From assembly GCA_947495985.1 (NCBI GenBank), contig CANMBD010000006.1:1-64000 (forward strand): a DNA stretch of 64,000 nt, written 5' to 3'. Each line of letters opens with the position of its first letter. The first letter of the stretch is position 1. Positions 43,456 through 51,269 of this stretch are shown piece after piece. Made by a program: the position numbers and the translations under genes. The notes under the pieces were generated by a model, which saw only the letters and a list, made by a program, of their open reading frames with translations, ran no database searches and had not been told where the DNA came from. The stretch is from an uncultured Sphingomonadaceae bacterium. GTDB lineage: Bacteria > Pseudomonadota > Alphaproteobacteria > Sphingomonadales > Sphingomonadaceae.

Positions 43456-44187
43456 ATGACGATGTGGCAAATAGTGACGCGATCGCTGTCCGTCCTACTC
43501 ACGGGCATATCATTGACCGTCACACCGCTACTGGCCCAATCCTACCAATGCCGCGCTCCGTCGCTGACTGATCCGGTGGCACCAGTACGCAAACCTGCTA
43601 GTGAACCGCGGCGGGTTACACCGATATCCGGCTATACGCTGGCGATGAGCTGGTCACCCGAATTTTGCCGTCTGCGCAAGGATGATCGGCGTCACAAAGC
43701 CCAATGCAGTGGCGATGACGGCAGTTTCGGTTTCATCCTGCATGGCCTGTGGCCGGATGCGCAGGGGGCCAGCTATCCGCAATGGTGCCGGGCGACCAGG
43801 GCGTTGCCGCCGGCAATTGTGAAACGCAATTTCTGCATGATACCTGCGCCGCGTCTGGCAGCACGGCAATGGGCAAAACATGGTAGCTGCATGGCACAGC
43901 GACCGGAAACCTATTTCCGGATATCGCGGATCATGTTTGATGCGGTGGAGTTTCCCAATATGGACCGGCTTTCGCGCAAACCCCTCACGGCCAAAAGGCT
44001 GCGCGCGGCCTTTGTTGCTGCCAATGATGGGCTGAAGGCCGATATGATACGGCTAAAAGTCAATCGGCGGGGGTGGTTGGAAGAAGTGAGAATATGCCTT
44101 GGCAAGAGCTTTCGGCCCCAGCGCTGCGCAAGAAGCATGCGGGGTTTGAAGGATAACAGATCGATTAAAATCTGGCGGGGAGCCTAA
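43456..44187 (+). CDS. Secreted RNase T2-family ribonuclease
   Basis: The 243-aa protein has a signal peptide (about 1-27) and the two T2 active-site motifs: CAS I as LHGLWPD with His96, and CAS II as WAKHGSCMAQ with His142, preceded by the family's LAMSWSPEFC. T2 enzymes cleave single-stranded RNA through 2',3'-cyclic intermediates; a periplasmic or secreted scavenging role is likely. The ATG at 43456 lies 2 nt after the paralog's stop. It is convergent, by 4 bp, with the HxlR gene. Confidence 0.93.
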   Translation: MTMWQIVTRSLSVLLTGISLTVTPLLAQSYQCRAPSLTDPVAPVRKPASEPRRVTPISGYTLAMSWSPEFCRLRKDDRRHKAQCSGDDGSFGFILHGLWPDAQGASYPQWCRATRALPPAIVKRNFCMIPAPRLAARQWAKHGSCMAQRPETYFRISRIMFDAVEFPNMDRLSRKPLTAKRLRAAFVAANDGLKADMIRLKVNRRGWLEEVRICLGKSFRPQRCARSMRGLKDNRSIKIWRGA

Positions 44188-44519
44188 GCCTGCGAGTCAT
44201 TAAGTTGACTGGCCCACTTGCGGGACCAATTGTCGAGTTCTGTCATTTGTGCACCAAGCTCTGCGCCAAGCGCGGTATAGCAATAGCCGCCGGTATCATG
44301 ACTGATAATTTCAAAGTCTCTTAGTTCGCGCAAACGGCTGTTGAGCGTAGTGGGAGAGATGTCGCCGCATTGTTTTTGCAAGTCCCTAAAGGTCAGCGGG
44401 CGATCTCTTAACTCCCACATGATGCGCAATGTCCAGCGCTTGCCGAGCATGTCGAGCAATATCATGATCGGCCGACCGGTGGTGGAACCTCTTGCCTTAT
44501 CTATGTTTTTAACGGGCAT
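44184..44519 (-). CDS. HxlR-family transcriptional regulator
   Basis: The 111-aa protein has a winged helix-turn-helix of the HxlR type: ILLDMLGKRWTLRIMWELRD, PLTFRDLQKQCGDISPTTLN, SRLRELRDFEIISHD. It is divergent from the carboxymuconolactone-decarboxylase-like gene, and two inverted repeats (44537-44578) between the genes are likely operators. Related regulators sense reactive carbonyls or oxidants. No conserved redox cysteine is obvious beyond Cys in KQCGD and GYCYT. Confidence 0.92.
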   Translation of the reverse strand: MPVKNIDKARGSTTGRPIMILLDMLGKRWTLRIMWELRDRPLTFRDLQKQCGDISPTTLNSRLRELRDFEIISHDTGGYCYTALGAELGAQMTELDNWSRKWASQLNDSQA

Positions 44520-44536
44520 TACAGGCCTTTCTTGAC

Positions 44537-44578
44537 GCTACAAAATATGTAGCGTATCTGTACTACACTATTTGTAGC
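44537..44578. promoter_or_regulatory. Two CTACA-N5-TGTAG operator repeats
   Basis: GCTACA-N5-TGTAGC (44537-44553) and CTACA-N5-TGTAG (44563-44577) are inverted repeats whose centres are 25 bp apart. They lie between the divergent HxlR gene and the 44592 gene, so they probably bind the HxlR protein and control both. Confidence 0.75.
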
Positions 44579-44591
44579 ACGGAGATTCGCG

Positions 44592-45140
44592 ATGAGCAAT
44601 GTTCTGAAACCCCTGACACCGCCACATGATCCGGAAATCGCAGCGGTTCTCGCTGGTTATCCGCAGCAGGATGGCTATGTTCTCAGCCTGTTCCGAACCT
44701 TTGCCAACAGCATGCGGTTTTTGACCAAGGCCGTACCCAACCTGCTCGACAAGGATAGTCCGCTGCCGCTGCGCGAGCGAGAGATTGTCATTTTACGAAC
44801 GACGGCCAAGCTGGATTGCGAATATGAGTGGGGTGTCCATGTTGCGATTTTTGCCAAGGCGGCAGGGTTGAGTGACGCACAGGTTGCAGCGACCCGAAAT
44901 GGTGCGGCGAATGAGGTAGTCTGGAGTGACTCGGAAAACTTGCTGATTCGTTGTGTCGATAATCTATGTGATCGAGGAAGCATCGCGGATGCCAAGTTGG
45001 CGGATTTCCAAAAGATGTGGTCGTTGGATGCACAGCTCGAAATTATGGCCCTGTGCGGGACGTATCATACGGTCAGTTTTGTTGCCAATAGTGCGCGTCT
45101 GGACAATGAGGATTTCGGCACACAGTTCCCGAGATGCTAG
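44592..45140 (+). CDS. Carboxymuconolactone decarboxylase-family protein
   Basis: The 182-aa protein resembles the CMD/AhpD-like family of small helical proteins: REREIVILRTTAKLDCEYEWGVH (the position of AhpD's CxxC, here a single Cys, so the peroxidase pair is absent), then HVAIFAKAAGLSD. It is probably a hydrolase- or decarboxylase-like protein of unknown substrate. GGAG precedes the ATG. It is divergent from an HxlR regulator. The last 4 bp overlap the DUF4112 gene on the other strand. Confidence 0.88.
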   Translation: MSNVLKPLTPPHDPEIAAVLAGYPQQDGYVLSLFRTFANSMRFLTKAVPNLLDKDSPLPLREREIVILRTTAKLDCEYEWGVHVAIFAKAAGLSDAQVAATRNGAANEVVWSDSENLLIRCVDNLCDRGSIADAKLADFQKMWSLDAQLEIMALCGTYHTVSFVANSARLDNEDFGTQFPRC

Positions 45141-45559
45141 CCTTCCAGAGTGCGCGTGCCCGGATGATGTTTGTCGAGATGTTTGCGGATTATCCGCAAA
45201 TTGCGGGTGTTGGAGCGCCAGAGAAAGTCGAAAACGTCGCCTGCCAACGGAATGGCACCCAGAGCAGTATCTATCCCGACATTGGTCGCCATGCGCGTCA
45301 ACTGCCATTTGGACATGCCCAGATTACGGGCTTCCCAGACGATGTAAGCGCCCATCACGGCGGTGACGATATCGCCGACTACCGGGATCAGGCCGACCAG
45401 CGAATCAAGGCCGATAGGCTTGTTGATGCCCGGAACGATAAAAGCCCGCTCGAGCACCTTTTCCATTGCTTCGACGCGGTTACGAACGGCCTGCGGGTCG
45501 CGGCTGACATCCGGCAATTGTTCGGCCAAGCGTTTCAACTGTTCTTCCGAAATCGCCAT
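45137..45559 (-). CDS. DUF4112 membrane protein
   Basis: The 140-aa protein shows the DUF4112 pattern with IGLDSLVGLIPVVGDIVTAV and GAIPLAGDVFDFLWRSN and has one or two hydrophobic segments. It is probably associated with the membrane; function unknown. The ATG at 45559 has GGGGAGGG directly upstream, so I prefer it to an ATG ten codons earlier. Confidence 0.87.
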   Translation of the reverse strand: MAISEEQLKRLAEQLPDVSRDPQAVRNRVEAMEKVLERAFIVPGINKPIGLDSLVGLIPVVGDIVTAVMGAYIVWEARNLGMSKWQLTRMATNVGIDTALGAIPLAGDVFDFLWRSNTRNLRIIRKHLDKHHPGTRTLEG

Positions 45560-45591
45560 GCGCCCTCCCCCTATCTTACTGGTATTCATAA

Positions 45592-47109
45592 TTAAGATAT
45601 AGGAATGCCAACCAGCGGATTCAATGGATGCCAGCCACGGGGGTTGACCGCAAAGCCGCGCTGGCCGGGCCGACTGATCGACCAGCGAACCGGTACGGCC
45701 AGAGGAACGAAGTTGGAATGCTGGACCAGAAGGACTTCGGCTTCGGCGTAGAGCCTGGCCTTGATCTCCAGATTGGTTGCTGCATTGGCCTCGGCAATTT
45801 TTGCATCAGCGTCGTTCAGGCAAACCGGTGTTTCGGCACATGTCAGACGGGACAGAAACCAGTGCGCACTGTCATAGGGGGCAATTTCATCGATCAGGCT
45901 GACATCAGCGTCTTCGCCCAAAGATACCTTGCGGGCATCCAGGCCGACACGCCGCAAATCTGATTGAATGCGCAGGAACAATATGTCCGCGCCCGCGGCA
46001 TCGGGGATGGCGATGGCCAAGGGAAGAACAGGCCCTTCCAACGCCTCCCATCGCCGCACATGCTCGCGTACGAATGCCTGACGGTCTTGCATGGACATAT
46101 CTGCCCATTCCGGCCGTGCGTTGATGCCGGTGGCATTTAATGCATCCGGAATGATCTTTTGACGGCTTTGCCATGCAGTCACCTTGGGGAAGGATGTCAA
46201 CAGAGCCGGACGATCAATGGCCATGGAGAGTACTTCCCGGTTGTCTGGCAACGACCAGAATCCGTTCATCCTCAGAAATTTGAGGCCGAACAGGCCTGCA
46301 ACGGGATTAAGCCGCATGTCATTGCTGCTCACACCTGCTTCATCCACCAGCGGTAGATGATGAAATTGCCCGTTCAGGACCAGATCCGTGTAGCCTGCAG
46401 TATAGCGGGCGAGGGCCTTTGCGGCACTTTCGCTGCGAAGCGTAACCCGCCGCGGGTCGTCAGAAGGTTCGTTTTCCTGCGCTTCCTCGTTTTCTTCCTC
46501 ACCGTCTTCATCTGATGCGATCTGGTTGAATATCCCCAATGTGTACGCACGATTACTGTCCAGCTCGCTCATCGGCCCGGCACCATGGCCCGAGCGAAAC
46601 AGCCCCATTTCCGGTTGCGCCATGAGCTGCAGAAAATTTGGGCTGGGAGAGTTGAGCCGGATCTCTATAACGCGGCCGGTCATAGAGATAATCTCGTCAA
46701 TGACCTTGAGGTCGTCGCCCAATCTGCTGGGTTCGAGTTCGGTGACGCGTTCCTGCAGCAGCGTCGCTATCCGTTCGGAGGTTACCTGACGACCATCGTC
46801 CCATTTCGCTTCGTTGAGGCGGAAAATATAACTGAGGCCATCATCTGTAACGATCCAGCGGGCAGCGAGGGCCGGCACAACCCGGCCCTGTTCATCAAAA
46901 GTGACCAACCCTCTTGCGATCGCCGCACGCGCCGTCGCAGATGCATAGTTCAGCCTGATCCCGACGGGTTTAATTACAGGCTCGCCATCCTCGATCACTG
47001 TAACCCGCGCGCGGTCTTCATCTCCCGCGACGCTGCAGGATGCGAGAGCGAGCGATCCCGCGAGGAGAGCGGCAAAGACTTTGAACCAAGAGTACCGATT
47101 ATGACTCAT
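45592..47109 (-). CDS. Family 5 solute-binding lipoprotein (OppA/DppA-like), copy 2
   Basis: The 505-aa protein has a lipobox ALASC (Cys25), and the SBP_bac_5 shape with GLVTFDEQGRVVPALAARW, WDDGRQVTSE and PDNREVLSMAIDRPALL. An acidic insertion at about residues 199-221 (D/E-rich) is unusual. It overlaps the upstream binding protein by 4 bp (ATGA). No permease or ATPase gene is adjacent. It may deliver peptides or other ligands to a distant transporter, or act as a receptor. Confidence 0.85.
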   Translation of the reverse strand: MSHNRYSWFKVFAALLAGSLALASCSVAGDEDRARVTVIEDGEPVIKPVGIRLNYASATARAAIARGLVTFDEQGRVVPALAARWIVTDDGLSYIFRLNEAKWDDGRQVTSERIATLLQERVTELEPSRLGDDLKVIDEIISMTGRVIEIRLNSPSPNFLQLMAQPEMGLFRSGHGAGPMSELDSNRAYTLGIFNQIASDEDGEEENEEAQENEPSDDPRRVTLRSESAAKALARYTAGYTDLVLNGQFHHLPLVDEAGVSSNDMRLNPVAGLFGLKFLRMNGFWSLPDNREVLSMAIDRPALLTSFPKVTAWQSRQKIIPDALNATGINARPEWADMSMQDRQAFVREHVRRWEALEGPVLPLAIAIPDAAGADILFLRIQSDLRRVGLDARKVSLGEDADVSLIDEIAPYDSAHWFLSRLTCAETPVCLNDADAKIAEANAATNLEIKARLYAEAEVLLVQHSNFVPLAVPVRWSISRPGQRGFAVNPRGWHPLNPLVGIPIS

Positions 47110-48650
47110 TTTTTGCTTATACGCAGAGTCCGGCTGGGATGCACATTGGAAATATTATCCTGCCATCCCTCAATCCGTTCGCTGACCAGAGAGCGGGTTA
47201 CGTAAAAATAGAGCGGTAATATCGGCATATCATTGATCAATATTTCGTCCGCTCGGCGCATAAGTGCGTTTCTTTGGTCCGGATCAGCTGTTCTGATCGC
47301 TTGCGCTACAAGCGCGTCATAAGCCGGGTTATCATATCCCGAATAGTTACCGGTACCGTTGGCGGCTTGATGCACTGTCAGGAAATTTTCGGCAATTGGC
47401 AGATCAGCGATCCAGCCAGACCGTGCCAGCGTAAAATCGTGGCTTCTGAGCGCAGCGAAATGGAGTGCTGCTTCGCTGTTGAAGAGGCTGGCTTGCGCAT
47501 TCAGGGGTTTCCACATCGCTGCCAGCGCCACGGAAACACGGCGATGTTCGGCGGAACTGTTGAACCGGATTTCAAATTTCAAGGGATTGGTGGAATCGTA
47601 GCCGGCTGCCTCCAATAGTGTTCGCGCCGTGGCGAGACGCCGTTCGCGAGGCCAATCGGCCCACACGGGCTTTGCACTGACGCCTCCGGTTAGATCAGCT
47701 GGCAACAGATTCCACGCCGGTACATTGCCAATGCCGATCACTTTGTCGGCGATCCATGCTCTTTCCACTGCCATCGACAGGGCAGTTCGAACACGGCTGT
47801 CATTAAAGGGTGCCTTGCGGGTGTTGAATGCAAAATAGTAGCTGCCAAGATAGGGTATGCTGCGCGCCAGACCGGGGTGGTTTTTGTTCAGCCATTGATG
47901 CCGGCTCGCCGGATAGTCGGCAGCGATATCGGCGCCGCCTGCCAGAATGAGCCGCATAGCGGACAGGCCGTCATCCATCGGTTTCCATATGATGTTTGCC
48001 GTGGGTGCCGGCTCGTCATGCCATTCAGGATTGCGTATCATGCGCGCATGATCGTTCAATTTCCAGGTTGCCAGCTGATAGGGACCGCTGGTGACCATGG
48101 GACGCTCGCTGGTCCATTTATCACCTTTCTGTTCCACAAGGTGCAGTGGCAAGGCCGCTATCGCCGGATGAGCCAACAGAACCGGCAGAGAAGGGGCGGG
48201 TGCGCGCAGTGTCACTATAACCGTGGAATCGCCATCCGCTACCAATGCTGTGATATTGTCAAACAGCGCCTTGGTGGGCGAGGCAGTCTCGGGGGCCTGA
48301 AGTCGATCCCATATCCGGGGGAAAAGGGCCGCATTAAAGCCAGTGCCATCGGAAAATCGCAGGCCACCGCGCAGCTGGAAGCTCCATTGCAATCCGTCCT
48401 CTGAAACATTCCAGCTTTCGGCCAGTCCCGGTTCTGCATCACCGGCGGCGTTCAGTCGTGTCAGCCCTTCGAACTGATCGGATGCTACACGAAGCGATGA
48501 CAGGTCAGAGATTTTCTGTGGATCGAGACCTTTTATCTCTGAATCGGACAGCCGGACAATTTGATCTGGTCCAGGCATGGTGTCCGCATTGTCCCGGCTA
48601 CCGCATCCGGTCAGCAAAAGGATAAACCCCAAAAAAGCGAGTAAGCGCAT
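47106..48650 (-). CDS. Family 5 solute-binding lipoprotein (OppA/DppA-like), copy 1
   Basis: The 514-aa protein has a lipobox LLTGC (Cys16) and the SBP_bac_5 features IKGLDPQKISDLSSLRVASD, EGLTRLNAAGDAEPGLAESW, LRFSDGTGFNA and FNDSRVRTALSMAVERAWIA. It is the first gene of a two-gene unit divergent from an acyl-CoA-dehydrogenase-fold gene. No ABC subunits are next to it. A role in sensing or delivering a ligand related to the divergent gene is possible but unproven. Confidence 0.88.
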   Translation of the reverse strand: MRLLAFLGFILLLTGCGSRDNADTMPGPDQIVRLSDSEIKGLDPQKISDLSSLRVASDQFEGLTRLNAAGDAEPGLAESWNVSEDGLQWSFQLRGGLRFSDGTGFNAALFPRIWDRLQAPETASPTKALFDNITALVADGDSTVIVTLRAPAPSLPVLLAHPAIAALPLHLVEQKGDKWTSERPMVTSGPYQLATWKLNDHARMIRNPEWHDEPAPTANIIWKPMDDGLSAMRLILAGGADIAADYPASRHQWLNKNHPGLARSIPYLGSYYFAFNTRKAPFNDSRVRTALSMAVERAWIADKVIGIGNVPAWNLLPADLTGGVSAKPVWADWPRERRLATARTLLEAAGYDSTNPLKFEIRFNSSAEHRRVSVALAAMWKPLNAQASLFNSEAALHFAALRSHDFTLARSGWIADLPIAENFLTVHQAANGTGNYSGYDNPAYDALVAQAIRTADPDQRNALMRRADEILINDMPILPLYFYVTRSLVSERIEGWQDNISNVHPSRTLRISKK

Positions 48651-48657
48651 TCCATTA

Positions 48658-48677
48658 CCAGTAAATGTTTTTACTGG
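48658..48677. promoter_or_regulatory. Perfect 8-bp inverted repeat in the divergent promoter
   Basis: CCAGTAAATGTTTTTACTGG is an 8-bp inverted repeat with a 4-bp spacer, between the lipoprotein operon and the 48728 gene. Its GTAAA/TTTAC arms resemble sites for TetR- or GntR-type repressors of fatty-acid or aromatic metabolism. The regulator is not in the neighbourhood. Confidence 0.55.
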
Positions 48678-48727
48678 ATCGACAAATAGTAACTCTTATG
48701 GTCACGCTAGTTTTTGGAGATTCTCAG

Positions 48728-49912
48728 ATGGCCGGTTTGCAATATGATATCAGCGGAATTGGCGGCGACACCGGCGCGGCATTATTATCGCTTCTGCCGG
48801 AAATCGCGGATCGGGCGGTGGAAACCGAAGAAGCGCGCCGTCTTCCCGCTGATCTGGCACAGAAAATGGCTGCGGCTGGTGCGTTTAACCTCTCCAAGCC
48901 ATCATCGCTGGGCGGTTTGCAATTGCCGCCGTTGGAATTCATGCAGTTGATCGAAACGATTGCGGAAGCCGATGCCAGCGCCGGCTGGTGCGCGATGATT
49001 GCGGTTACCTCGACCCTCGGCGCAGCTTATCTGGACGAAACACCGGCCAGGGATATTTTTGGGCCGGATGATGTGATTACCGGGGGTGTTTTTGCTCCGA
49101 TGGGGAAAGCAGAAGATATGGGTGATCATTATCTGCTTTCCGGTCAGTGGCAATGGGGATCGGGTTCGGCCAATTGCAGCTGGCTTGGCGGCGGCGCAAT
49201 GATCACCAAGGATGGCGATCTGCAGAAATTCGACAATGGCGCGCCTTATCATCGCATGCTGTTCTTCCCGGTGAGCGAAGTGACCTTTATCGACAGCTGG
49301 CATGTCGCCGGCATGAAGGGGACCGGCTCCGGTGATTTCAGCGTGGAGAATATCAAGGTGCCAAAGGACCGGTCCGTGTCCTTTATAGCGGATCGTCCTC
49401 GCGATAGTGGCGCGCTCTACAAATTTCCCCTGTTCGGTTTACTGGCATTGGGTGTTTCCTCTGTCGCTTTGGGTAATGCCCGGGCCGCGTTGGAAGAAAT
49501 ACGGTTGCTGGCGATCAACAAGAAAACACCGGGCGGTGGCCGCAGCATGGCGCAGCGGGCTACGGTTCAGGCTGATATTGCCCGCGCCACTGCACAGCTG
49601 GGCGGCGCGTTCAGTTTTCTGGAAGACGCTGTCGGGAAGTCCTGGAAAGAAGCGCAGGGAAACGGGGATATTTCGGCAGAAGCCCGTGCAAATTTGCGGC
49701 TGGCCTGTGCCCATGCGACGGAGGCATCAGCTGAGGTCTGTAAGATCGCCTACACATTGGGCGGCGGCGGTGCGGTCTATTCCACTAGCAGTCTTCAACG
49801 GCGTTTCCGCGATGCTCATGTGGCGACCCAGCATATTGCCACCGCGCCCGCCGTGTTTGAGCTTGCCGGGCGCGTGTTGCTGGATCAGCCGGTTGATATG
49901 GCGATGCTATGA
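48728..49912 (+). CDS. Acyl-CoA dehydrogenase-fold flavoprotein (hydroxylase-like)
   Basis: The 394-aa protein has the acyl-CoA dehydrogenase fold but lacks the catalytic-base pattern of true dehydrogenases. Features such as WCAMIAVTSTLGAAYLDETP, GVFAPMGKAE, LSGQWQWGSG and the C-terminal RRFRDAHVATQHI match the HpaC/HsaA-like group of FMNH2/FAD-dependent monooxygenases and pigment or aromatic hydroxylases. So either an aromatic hydroxylase or an unusual dehydrogenase. The ATG follows TTGGAGA. Divergent binding-lipoprotein genes and a palindrome suggest co-regulation. Confidence 0.8.
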   Translation: MAGLQYDISGIGGDTGAALLSLLPEIADRAVETEEARRLPADLAQKMAAAGAFNLSKPSSLGGLQLPPLEFMQLIETIAEADASAGWCAMIAVTSTLGAAYLDETPARDIFGPDDVITGGVFAPMGKAEDMGDHYLLSGQWQWGSGSANCSWLGGGAMITKDGDLQKFDNGAPYHRMLFFPVSEVTFIDSWHVAGMKGTGSGDFSVENIKVPKDRSVSFIADRPRDSGALYKFPLFGLLALGVSSVALGNARAALEEIRLLAINKKTPGGGRSMAQRATVQADIARATAQLGGAFSFLEDAVGKSWKEAQGNGDISAEARANLRLACAHATEASAEVCKIAYTLGGGGAVYSTSSLQRRFRDAHVATQHIATAPAVFELAGRVLLDQPVDMAML

Positions 49913-49955
49913 TAGCGGTCTGAAATTAGTGTTTCATGCGGGTCGTTTTATGACC

Positions 49956-51194
49956 TTACACATCGTCCGCTGAGATCATTTCCTCGACATCGATCTCGCC
50001 GGTCATCACGGCAACCGTTGTCGCGATTGCTGCGTCGCCTGATACATTGGTCGTCGTGCGCATCATGTCCATGATCCGGTCAACACCAGCAACAAAAGCG
50101 ATGGTTTCGAGCGGAACGCCGACACTACCGAAGACGAGCGCCATCATGATGAGGCCAGCACCCGGAATGCCCGCCGCTCCGATTGCACCGAGTGTAGAGG
50201 TGATGGCGATCAGTATATAATCACCGAAGCTCAGGTCCACGCCGAAAATCTGTGCGCCGAACAAGGTCGCCAGCCCCAGATACATGGCCGTGCCGTTCAT
50301 GTTGATTGTTGCGCCCAGCGACACAACAAAGCTGGCCACGGAGTTGCTGACACCCAGATTGCGCTCGACGCAGCGTAGTGTCACCGGCAGAGTCGCGTTG
50401 GACGAGGCTGTGGAATAGCTGACCGCAATTGCGTCAATAATACCGCGGAAGAAATCGATCACCGGCAGCTTGGCAACAAATTTGATCATTGCAGAATACA
50501 TGACACCAATGATCAGCAAGCAGCCGAGATAGTTGAGGCCGACAAGCTGCGCGAGCGAGATAAGAGCATCGGGACCCAGCGTACCGGCGACCCATGCCAT
50601 CAGGGCAAAGACGCCAAAGGGCGTCAGTTCCATGACGATCATCGTGACTTTTTGCATGACAATGGCACCACTGTCGAAAATCTTGGCAAGCGGCTTCCCG
50701 TCTTCCTTGGCCATTAAAATGCCGATACCGATTAGCAGCGCGAATACGATCAACGGCAAAACCCGCACATCGGCCATGACTTGTACCGGACTGTCTGGAA
50801 CGATCGAGAGGATCATATCCACAGCGGTGGTTTCATTGGGAGCAGGCGTTTCGCCTTTCTGGATGGCTGTGGTGTCGACACCTTTGCCGGGCGCAAAAAA
50901 CGTACCCAATGCCAGACCAAGCCATGCCGCAATCTGGCCGGTTATGATGAATAATAACATGGCGCGGCCGCCAACACTGCCCAGTTTTCTGAGGTCGCCA
51001 AGCGCGGCGACACCTGCAACAAGCGAGAAGAAGATCAAGGGAACGACCAGCATCTTGATCGCCTTGATGAAAAAATCGCCGATCCATTTAATGGTTTCTG
51101 ATTCCGGCCCCCAGATCAGACCGGTGATAACACCAAGAACCAGAGCCGCGATAACCCGCTGCCAAAGCGGTATTTTGAACCAGAATGACAGCAT
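49956..51194 (-). CDS. Dicarboxylate/amino acid:cation symporter (DAACS)
   Basis: The 412-aa protein has about 8 helices and two re-entrant loops with signature VSYSTASSNATLPVTL and NMNGTAMYLGLATLF, followed by GAGLIMMALVFGSVGVPLE and DRIMDMMRTTTNVSGDA. It should import glutamate, aspartate or C4-dicarboxylates with H+/Na+. The start at 51194 follows GGGGTGGTGAC. It is next to another carboxylate-type transporter. Confidence 0.94.
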   Translation of the reverse strand: MLSFWFKIPLWQRVIAALVLGVITGLIWGPESETIKWIGDFFIKAIKMLVVPLIFFSLVAGVAALGDLRKLGSVGGRAMLLFIITGQIAAWLGLALGTFFAPGKGVDTTAIQKGETPAPNETTAVDMILSIVPDSPVQVMADVRVLPLIVFALLIGIGILMAKEDGKPLAKIFDSGAIVMQKVTMIVMELTPFGVFALMAWVAGTLGPDALISLAQLVGLNYLGCLLIIGVMYSAMIKFVAKLPVIDFFRGIIDAIAVSYSTASSNATLPVTLRCVERNLGVSNSVASFVVSLGATINMNGTAMYLGLATLFGAQIFGVDLSFGDYILIAITSTLGAIGAAGIPGAGLIMMALVFGSVGVPLETIAFVAGVDRIMDMMRTTTNVSGDAAIATTVAVMTGEIDVEEMISADDV

Positions 51195-51269
51195 GTCACC
51201 ACCCCTATTTGTATTTTGCATCAACCTATCGTCGCAACCCGGTTACGGCAAGCGATTAGCGGCAAGTTG

